From UBA6814 sp040753075 (GTDB lineage Bacteria; Desulfobacterota; Desulfovibrionia; Desulfovibrionales; Desulfovibrionaceae): 11,251 bases of DNA. Every line of letters begins with the position of its first letter. Within the stretch, counting starts at the first letter, position 1. Shown one piece after another: positions 1 through 5,489 of the stretch. Under the pieces are notes generated by a model. The model worked only from the letters and a program-made list of their open reading frames with translations. It had not been told where the DNA came from and did not search any database. A program made the translations under genes and the position numbers. The DNA lies in NCBI GenBank assembly GCA_040753075.1, contig JBFMHA010000089.1, forward strand, positions 1-11,251, given 5' to 3'.

Positions 1-38
1 CATTTTTGAAAAAATGGGGGTTCTCCCTCCCTCTCGTC
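1..38 (-). terminator. Partial hairpin / probable terminator after the phosphoesterase gene, cut by the window edge
   Basis: Positions 1-7 (CATTTTT) and 10-16 (AAAAATG) are perfect reverse complements around a 2-nt centre. The right arm continues as GGGGGTTCTCCCTCC, so its partner should lie to the left of position 1, outside the window. Read on the minus strand, just after the phosphoesterase stop, the order is a purine-rich tract, GAGAACCCCC, then A and six T, which would suit transcription termination. The motif closely resembles the hairpin at the right edge of the window (CGAGAGGG, a 5-6 nt spacer, then GAACCCCC in both). Only half is visible, so the terminator call is inferred. Confidence 0.5.
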
Positions 39-44
39 CCTCTT

Positions 45-527
45 CTACGCCTTCACCCGCACGAACTCGACGTGGAACGGCGCGGTGTGGATGATGGCGA
101 GGGTGGGGCTGGACTCGTGGCTGGCGAGGGCGCCGGGGTTGACCACGTGGGTTTCGCCGTAGGTGGCGTGCTCCGGGGTGTGGGTGTGGCCGAAGCAGAC
201 GAGGTCGTAGCCCGGCCCGAAGCTTTCGGCCACGGCGCGGGACAGGGGCCGGCCGGCCAGGCCGTCGCCGTGGGCCAGGCCCACGGTGAGGTCATCCAGG
301 CGCAGGGTGAGGCGGGGGGGAAGCTCCCGGACCAGGGCCCAGTCGTCCATGTTGCCGGCCACGGCGTGGAAGTTGGGGTGCTGGCAGAGGAAGGACCAGG
401 CGCTGCGGCCGGTCATGTCGCCGCAGTGGAGCACGGCGTCGGCCGAGGCCAGGTGCTCGGCGTAGACGGACTCCAGCCGGGTGCTGGGGTCGTGGATGTG
501 GGTGTCGGAGATGACGGCGATGCGCAT
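45..527 (-). CDS. YfcE/MJ0936-family metallophosphoesterase
   Basis: A 160-residue calcineurin-like phosphoesterase of the compact YfcE/MJ0936 type, predicted cytosolic and dependent on two metal ions. The family motifs occur in order: SDTH (7-10), HCGD (34-37), GNMDD (58-62), HGD (86-88), GHTHTP (113-118) and NPGA (130-133). These supply the usual metal-binding Asp, Asn and His residues and the length is typical, so it should be active. The natural substrate is unclear; characterised relatives hydrolyse artificial phosphodiesters. The start lies 8 nt after the mlaD stop, and a TGAGG Shine-Dalgarno overlaps that stop codon. It is therefore the last gene of the mla operon and probably translationally coupled. 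The sequence shows no direct link to lipid transport. Confidence 0.9.
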   Translation of the reverse strand: MRIAVISDTHIHDPSTRLESVYAEHLASADAVLHCGDMTGRSAWSFLCQHPNFHAVAGNMDDWALVRELPPRLTLRLDDLTVGLAHGDGLAGRPLSRAVAESFGPGYDLVCFGHTHTPEHATYGETHVVNPGALASHESSPTLAIIHTAPFHVEFVRVKA

Positions 528-535
528 GGGAAACC

Positions 536-2044
536 TCAGTTCTTGGGGATGGGCGCATTGCCCAGGAGGTATTTCAGGTCGTCGTCGGTGAAGAACAGGC
601 CAGCGCCCACGAAGGCGGCCCGGTCCTTGCCCGAGGCGAAGTCGTCAACCCCGCCGGTGAGATAGAAGTTGGAGAGGAAGGTGAGGCGCGCTCCGGCCTT
701 CAGGTGCGCGGGATCGTGGTCGTCGAAGTCGAAGGCCTCCAGGAAGAGGCTCACCCGGTCGTCCCACAGGTACCAGTCCACGGCCGCGCCGCCGGTGGAC
801 TCGAAGATGCCGCCGCGCAGGGCCACGTTGGACCAGCGCTTGGCGATCTGGGCGTTGAACTTGAGGCCCTCCTCCACGGTCTCCTCCTTGTGCTCCCGGG
901 TCTCCACCCAGGAGCCGCCCGTCTGGGTGCGGGTGGTGGTGTCCGTGGTCTTGGTGCGGCCCTTGGGGTCGTCCACGATGCCGAGGAGGTAGTACTTGTC
1001 TTCCGAGGGCTGGATCTTGAGGCTCAGGTAGGACTTCACGTCGCCGCTGGTCAGGGCCTCGGAGTGGAAGTCCACCTCGGTGCGGAGCTGCTCCTGCTTG
1101 GCCAGGTAGTCGCCCAGGCCCTCCAGGGCGCGGTCCAGCTCCTTGCCGGTCTTGTCGTCGTTGACCAGCTTGCCCAGGGTGCCCTTGCCCTGGTCGATCT
1201 TCTCGGCCACGCTCTGCAGGGAGGCCACGGTCTGCTTCAGGTCATCGCCCATCTTGGGGTCGCTGATGAGCTGGCCCAGCGCGCCCTGGCCCTGGTCCAG
1301 GCGGGCCATGACCCGGTTCATGCTCTCCAGGGAGGACTTGAGCTGCTCCGAGGCCGCGGCGAAGTTGTCCACCATGCCCTGGATGGACTTCCGGTTGGAG
1401 CCGGTGAGGGAGCGCAGGTCGCCGGTGAATTCGCGCATGTTGGCCACGATGGCGCCCACGCTCTCCATGTTGGCCTGGACCAGCTGGTTCAGGGACACGC
1501 TCATGTCGCGCAGGCTCTTCACCGTGAGGCGAAGGTCCTCCTCGCCCGTGGGACCGCCCAGGACGTTGGCCACGCTCTTGGCCACCAGGCCGATGTCGTC
1601 GGCGATGCTGCCCACCTTCTCCAGCAGGTCGTCCATGCCTGCGCCCTCGCCGGTGCTGGCTATGCGGCCGCCGTCGGCCAGGGCCGGGGCCGCGGAGGAG
1701 CCGCCCGCCAGCTCCACGTACCGGTCGCCGAGCACGCCCCGGGTGCGGATGAAGGCGGTGGCGTCGGCGCGCACCGGATAGCGCTCCTGGATCTGCAGGG
1801 TGACGCGGGCCTGGCCGTTGTCCAGGGAGATGTCCTTGACCTTGCCCACCTCGATGCCGGCGATCTCCACCGGCGCGGCGACCTTGAGGCCGCTGACGTT
1901 GGGGAACTCCACGGCGAGGTCGTAGGTGGCCCCGCGCACGAAGAGCCCGCTGCCCACCTGCAGGGACATGTAGGCCAGGGCGGCCAGGGCCAGGAACACG
2001 AACAGGCCGACCTTCACTTCGGTGGCGCGGTTGGTCTGGGGCAT
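536..2044 (-). CDS. mlaD: MlaD-like MCE-domain lipid transport protein with extended helical region and beta-rich C-terminus
   Basis: A 502-residue substrate-binding MCE protein of an Mla-type phospholipid transporter. Residues 11-30 form one N-terminal membrane anchor. Residues about 38-115 form the MCE domain, with the typical VSGLKVAAPVEIAGIEVGKV stretch and the GVLGDRYVEL end. Residues about 135-320 are a long, mostly helical segment containing two copies of a QGxGxLGxLxxD repeat (251-262 and 285-296). Residues about 323-490 change character: alternating polar/hydrophobic, aromatic-rich stretches such as LRGGIFESTGG, VSLFLEAFDF and AAFVGAGLFF look like amphipathic strands of a small outer-membrane barrel. 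E. coli MlaD has under 200 residues and no such tail. The start follows mlaF by 13 nt, with AGAGGA about 10 nt upstream. MCE identity is certain; the barrel is inferred. Confidence 0.93.
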   Translation of the reverse strand: MPQTNRATEVKVGLFVFLALAALAYMSLQVGSGLFVRGATYDLAVEFPNVSGLKVAAPVEIAGIEVGKVKDISLDNGQARVTLQIQERYPVRADATAFIRTRGVLGDRYVELAGGSSAAPALADGGRIASTGEGAGMDDLLEKVGSIADDIGLVAKSVANVLGGPTGEEDLRLTVKSLRDMSVSLNQLVQANMESVGAIVANMREFTGDLRSLTGSNRKSIQGMVDNFAAASEQLKSSLESMNRVMARLDQGQGALGQLISDPKMGDDLKQTVASLQSVAEKIDQGKGTLGKLVNDDKTGKELDRALEGLGDYLAKQEQLRTEVDFHSEALTSGDVKSYLSLKIQPSEDKYYLLGIVDDPKGRTKTTDTTTRTQTGGSWVETREHKEETVEEGLKFNAQIAKRWSNVALRGGIFESTGGAAVDWYLWDDRVSLFLEAFDFDDHDPAHLKAGARLTFLSNFYLTGGVDDFASGKDRAAFVGAGLFFTDDDLKYLLGNAPIPKN

Positions 2045-2057
2045 GGGGCGCTTCCTC

Positions 2058-2834
2058 TTACGCGATGACGTGGATGGGGCCGTCGGCCCGGCCCTCGACG
2101 AACTGGCGGACCACCGGGTCGGGGTTGTCCCGGAAGGCGTCCGGGGGCCCCTGGGCGATGATCCTGCCGTCGTAGAGCATGTACATGCCGTGGGCCATGG
2201 CCAGGGAGGCCGGGATGTCGTGGGAGATGACCACGCAGGTGGCCCGGGTCTCCTCCTGGGTGCGGGTGATGAGGTCGCACACCGCCGCGGCCATGACCGG
2301 GTCCAGGCCCGAGGTGGGCTCGTCGCAGAGCAGGATGTCCGGGTCCAGGGCCAGGGCCCGGGCCAGGCCGGCGCGCTTGCGCATGCCGCCGGAAAGCTCC
2401 GCGGGCAGCTTGTGGCCCATGCCGGCCAGGCCCACGGCGGCGAGCTTGCGCTCCACGATGGCCCGGATCTCGGCCGGTCCCTTGCGGGTGTGCTCGCGCA
2501 GGGGGAAGGCCACGTTGTCGGCCACGCTCAGGGAGTCGAACAGCGCGCCCTCCTGGAAGAGCAGGCCGAAGCGGCGGCGCACCGGCGCGAGCTGGCGTTC
2601 GGTCAGGCGGGCGATGTCCTGGCCGTCCACGCTCACGGTTCCGGCGTCGGGGCGCATGAGCCCGATGATGTGCTTGAGCAGCACGCTCTTGCCCCCGCCG
2701 CTGCGGCCGATGATGACGCTCACCCGGTCCCGGGGCAGGTCCAGGTCCAGGCCGGACAGGACCTCCTGGTCGCCGAAGCGCTTCACCAGGCCGCGCAGTT
2801 GGATGATGGGGGCGTGGTCCACGGCGTTGCTCAC
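2058..2834 (-). CDS. mlaF: MlaF-like ABC transporter ATP-binding protein
   Basis: A 258-residue ATPase that powers the MlaE permease from the cytoplasmic face of the inner membrane. All ABC motifs are intact: Walker A GRSGGGKS (43-50), Q-loop Gln94, signature LSGGM (147-151), Walker B plus D-loop ILLCDEPTSGLDP (167-179) and switch His205. The LSGGMRKRAGLARAL form of the signature is typical of the MlaF/Ttg2A group. I place the start at the GTG at 2832-2834, which overlaps the mlaE TGA (GTGA) and implies translational coupling. An upstream ATG in the same frame would add 41 residues of arginine/glycine-rich sequence lying inside mlaE, which is implausible. No mlaB (STAS) gene, which binds MlaF in E. 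coli, is present here. Confidence 0.95.
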   Translation of the reverse strand: MSNAVDHAPIIQLRGLVKRFGDQEVLSGLDLDLPRDRVSVIIGRSGGGKSVLLKHIIGLMRPDAGTVSVDGQDIARLTERQLAPVRRRFGLLFQEGALFDSLSVADNVAFPLREHTRKGPAEIRAIVERKLAAVGLAGMGHKLPAELSGGMRKRAGLARALALDPDILLCDEPTSGLDPVMAAAVCDLITRTQEETRATCVVISHDIPASLAMAHGMYMLYDGRIIAQGPPDAFRDNPDPVVRQFVEGRADGPIHVIA

Positions 2835-3601
2835 AGGGTCAGGGCGGTCATGACGTAGTCCGCGGCCAGGATGGCCACCGAGGCCCAGACCACGGCCTGG
2901 GTGGTGGCCCGGCCCACGCCCTCGGCCCCGCCGCTGGCGGCGTAGCCCTTGTGGCATCCGACGAGGGCCAGGATGACCCCGAACACCGCGGACTTGCCCA
3001 GGCCGTTCATGATGTCTCCGAGCTCCACCAGTTCATATATCTTGTTCATGAACAGCCCGGAGTTGATGCCCAGCATCTTGACCCCCACCAGGTAGCCTCC
3101 GGCCACGCCGATGAGGTCGGCCAGGGCCGTGAGCAGGGGGAGCATGAGCAGGCCGGCGACGAGCCGGGGGACCACCAGGTACTGCACCGGCGGCACGGCC
3201 ATGACCGTGAGCGCGTCCACCTGCTCGGTGACCCGCATGGTCCCGATCTCCGCGGCCATGGCCGAGCCGGCCCGCCCCGTGACCATGAGGGCGGTGATGA
3301 CCGGCCCCAACTCCCGGGACATGGACAGGGCCACCACCGCGCCCACCAGGTTCTCGGCCGAGAAGAGCCGGAAGGCGTGGTAGGTCTGCAGGGCCAGGAC
3401 CATGCCGGTGAACAGCGAGGTCAGTCCCACCACGAACAGGGAGGACGCGCCCACGAACTCCATCTGGCGCAGGACGAGGCGCAGGCGGAAGGGGGGGCGC
3501 AGGGCCCAGGCGCAGGCGTCCGCCAGGAGCAGGGCCATGCGTCCCAGCTCGTCCAGGCCGGCAATGGAGCCCCGGCCCAGCCAGGCAAAGAATCCGGTCA
3601 T
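2831..3601 (-). CDS. mlaE: MlaE-like ABC transporter permease
   Basis: A 256-residue inner-membrane permease of the MlaE/YrbE family and the first gene of the mla operon. Several hydrophobic segments are visible (about 50-75, 84-108, 142-172, 204-222 and 234-254). The diagnostic central region is present at about 94-138: SRELGPVITALMVTGRAGSA followed by MAAEIGTMRVTEQVDAL and then MAVPP. Length matches the family (about 260). The open frame continues upstream to 5152 with no family resemblance. I chose the ATG at 3599-3601 because it gives a normal MlaE N-terminus and has a GAGG 11 nt upstream. The promoter must lie in 3602-3784, shared with the divergent HD-GYP gene, but I see no convincing minus-strand box. 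Confidence 0.94.
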   Translation of the reverse strand: MTGFFAWLGRGSIAGLDELGRMALLLADACAWALRPPFRLRLVLRQMEFVGASSLFVVGLTSLFTGMVLALQTYHAFRLFSAENLVGAVVALSMSRELGPVITALMVTGRAGSAMAAEIGTMRVTEQVDALTVMAVPPVQYLVVPRLVAGLLMLPLLTALADLIGVAGGYLVGVKMLGINSGLFMNKIYELVELGDIMNGLGKSAVFGVILALVGCHKGYAASGGAEGVGRATTQAVVWASVAILAADYVMTALTL

Positions 3602-3699
3602 GTCGTCGGCGGCCTCGCAGGTCTGCGGACAATGTTCCCCGGCCCTTACCAGCAGCGGATGGCGCCGGCAAGCCCATCCCACCGGCAGGGCGCACCCGC

Positions 3700-3727
3700 T
3701 TGACGGACAGGGGAAATCGGGTACGAT
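3700..3727 (+). promoter_or_regulatory. Sigma-70-type promoter of the HD-GYP gene
   Basis: A -35 box TTGACG (3700-3705) is followed after 16 nt by a -10 box TACGAT (3722-3727). This is a near-consensus housekeeping promoter pointing at the HD-GYP gene. Transcription would start near 3734, giving a leader of about 50 nt. It also argues against starting the protein at the in-frame ATG at 3731, which would overlap the transcription start. The prediction rests on sequence match only. Confidence 0.6.
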
Positions 3728-3784
3728 TCCATGATCCGGGATGCCGCCCTGCGGCGTCCGCCGTTTCCAAGCGGAGGTTCCCCC

Positions 3785-5089
3785 ATGCACGACGCCCCGC
3801 AGACCGGCAACGCCGAGGAGATCCTGGCCGAGATCATCCAGCTCAACGACCAGCTCGGCCGGCTCAAGGACCTGGACGCCATCCTGGACCGCATCCTCTC
3901 CGAGGTCCGCCGCCTGACCCGCGCCGACGCCGGGACCATCTTCCTGGTGGACGAGGGCAAGCTCAAGTTCAGCTACGTGCACAACGACACCTTCCTGAAG
4001 GAAGGCGAGATCAACAAGGACATCTACGCCGACTTCGCCATCCCCATCGACGACGGCTCCATCGTGGGCCACGTGGCCCTCAGGGGAGAGCCCCTGAACA
4101 TCGACGACGCCTACGACCTGGACCCCTCCCTGCCCTTCAGGTTCAACAAGAGCTTCGACCAGAAGACCGGGTACCGGACCCGGAGCATCCTGACGGTGCC
4201 CATCACGACCTCCCAGGGCGAGGTGGCCGGGGTCATCCAGCTCATCAACGCCAAGGACGGGACGGGAAGGTCCGCGCCCTTCGCCCGGGACGCCCAGGAC
4301 TTCATGCCCCTGTTCGCCAACAACGCCTCGGTGGCCATCGAGCGGGCCATCATGACCCGGGAGCTCATCCTGCGCATGATGCGCATGGCCGAGCTGCGCG
4401 ACCCCGCGGAGACCGGACCCCACGTGCAGCGGGTGGGCGCATACTCCGCGGAGATCTATCATCGGTGGGCGCTGAACAGGGGCGTGGACCCCAAAGCCAT
4501 CAAGAAGAACAAGGACACCATCAGGGTGGCGGCCATGCTGCACGACGTGGGCAAGGTGGGCATCTCGGACAAGATCCTCAAGAAGCCCGCCAAGCTCGAC
4601 GACGCGGAGTTCGCCATCATCAAGCTGCACACGGTCTACGGCGCGCAGCTCTTCGCCAAGTCCACCTCGGAGATGGACCGCATGAGCGGGGACATCGCCA
4701 TGGGCCACCACGAGAAGTGGGACGGCCGGGGCTACCCCGGCCGGATCATCGACATGTGGTCCAACCCGCCCCGGGTGGGCGAGCCCAAGCGCGGGGGGGA
4801 GATACCCCTGGAGGCCCGCATCTGCGCCCTGGCCGACGTGTTCGACGCGCTCACCTCGCGGCGCTCCTACAAGCCGCCCTGGCCGGACGAGAAGATCCTC
4901 GCCGTGATCAGGGAGGAGAGCGGCCGGCACTTCGACCCCGAGGTGGTGGAGGCCTTCCTGCAGATCTTCGACGTGATCAGGCTCATCCGGGCCAAGTACG
5001 CCGACGCCCTGTCCGAGGACGAGCGGCCCGCTCTCCGGGACGAGACGGCCAGGACGGCCGCCGACGCCCAGGACCGGAAGCGCGAGTAG
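3785..5089 (+). CDS. GAF domain + HD-GYP domain cyclic-di-nucleotide phosphodiesterase
   Basis: A 434-residue soluble protein. Residues 1-30 are likely helical, a GAF sensory domain covers about 28-190, and an HD-GYP domain covers about 195-405. HD-GYP enzymes hydrolyse c-di-GMP (some also 3'3'-cGAMP). The predicted metal ligands are all present: Glu209, His213, His253-Asp254 (MLHDVGKVGI), His282, His308-His309 and Asp351. The GYP signature HHEKWDGRGYP is at 308-318. The full set, including Glu209 four residues before His213, suggests a three-metal active site. An extra stretch of about 14 residues (319-337) separates GYP from GGEIPLEARI. The start ATG has GGAGG 7 nt upstream, better supported than the in-frame ATG at 3731. 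No membrane segment is seen; the GAF ligand is unknown. Confidence 0.93.
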   Translation: MHDAPQTGNAEEILAEIIQLNDQLGRLKDLDAILDRILSEVRRLTRADAGTIFLVDEGKLKFSYVHNDTFLKEGEINKDIYADFAIPIDDGSIVGHVALRGEPLNIDDAYDLDPSLPFRFNKSFDQKTGYRTRSILTVPITTSQGEVAGVIQLINAKDGTGRSAPFARDAQDFMPLFANNASVAIERAIMTRELILRMMRMAELRDPAETGPHVQRVGAYSAEIYHRWALNRGVDPKAIKKNKDTIRVAAMLHDVGKVGISDKILKKPAKLDDAEFAIIKLHTVYGAQLFAKSTSEMDRMSGDIAMGHHEKWDGRGYPGRIIDMWSNPPRVGEPKRGGEIPLEARICALADVFDALTSRRSYKPPWPDEKILAVIREESGRHFDPEVVEAFLQIFDVIRLIRAKYADALSEDERPALRDETARTAADAQDRKRE

Positions 5090-5206
5090 GCCGCTGAAAA
5101 CCTCGCGATGGCTGCGTCGCCGCGCAAGGGCCAAACCCTTGCGCAGCAGCAATACGCGTCGGCCTTGGCTCTTTCTTGCGCCTTGCCCTCGGAGGTTGAG
5201 CGGCCT
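5088..5206. repeat. Compound inverted-repeat element overlapping the HD-GYP stop codon
   Basis: The outer arms are AGGCCGCT (5088-5095) plus AACCTC (5099-5104), facing GAGGTT (5192-5197) plus AGCGGCCT (5199-5206), with only small internal loops. Inside is a perfect hairpin with 9-bp arms: GCGCAAGGG (5122-5130), a CCAAA loop, and CCCTTGCGC (5136-5144). A related CTTGCGCCTTGCC follows at 5175-5187. The outer repeat begins on the stop codon itself. It looks like a dispersed, REP-like intergenic element. I recall similar sequences from Desulfovibrio genomes but cannot verify this here. The open frame at 5108-5383 across it shows no protein family and is not called. Confidence 0.6.
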
Positions 5207-5224
5207 GCTCCGTTTTCAACCGGC

Positions 5225-5264
5225 AAACCGGACGCGGAGGGGGGGGCCTCCGCGTCCGGTTTTT
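5225..5264 (+). terminator. Strong intrinsic terminator downstream of the HD-GYP gene
   Basis: Two perfect 16-nt arms (5225-5240 and 5247-5262), built around CCGGACGCGGAGG and its complement, enclose a loop of six G. The right arm runs into a tract of five T (5260-5264). This is a textbook Rho-independent terminator for plus-strand transcription. It lies about 135 nt after the HD-GYP stop and isolates that gene from acs. The minus strand lacks a clean T tract here. Confidence 0.9.
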
Positions 5265-5489
5265 CACATGCGGGCCGCGGATTGACGCCCCCCGCCGCGT
5301 GGTTTCCGCTCACACCGCGTAATCCTGCCGTTTGTCGAAAAATGATTCCCGCTCGGGTTTTCCTTTTCCATAAAAACGCGTAATCCCGGCGCTTACCTGA
5401 CGGCAAACCCGCTGGACCCCGGCCCAGTGCCCGGCCCCGCCGCGGCCGCCTGGAGCCGGCAACCAGCACAAGCGAGGAGACCACACCCC
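5265..5489 (+). promoter_or_regulatory. acs upstream region with spaced 10-bp direct repeat
   Basis: This 225-bp stretch has no gene. CGCGTAATCC occurs twice on the plus strand, at 5316-5325 and 5377-5386. The start-to-start distance of 61 bp is close to six helical turns, so it could be a paired binding site for a regulator. An AT-richer patch (5331-5376) with CATAAA at 5369-5374 may hold the acs promoter, but its -35 box is poor, and I find no sigma-54 GG-N10-GC pair. The last 100 nt are extremely GC-rich and would form structured leader RNA. AGGAG (5475-5479) is the acs Shine-Dalgarno. Confidence 0.4.

Noticed and set aside
704..2068. 454-codon open frame antisense to mlaD
   Set aside because: It is a shadow of mlaD codon bias, with no recognisable motifs or Shine-Dalgarno support.
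5282..5310. TTGACG as a -35 box for acs
   Set aside because: No acceptable -10 sequence lies 16-18 nt downstream, where the DNA reads TTTCCGCT.
5108..5383. 91-codon open frame in the HD-GYP/acs intergenic region
   Set aside because: It runs through the inverted-repeat element and the intrinsic terminator, has no Shine-Dalgarno and resembles no protein.
5440..5475. Possible sigma-54 promoter upstream of acs (TGG ... GC)
   Set aside because: The GG and GC elements are 12 nt apart rather than the required 10, and the rest of the consensus is missing.
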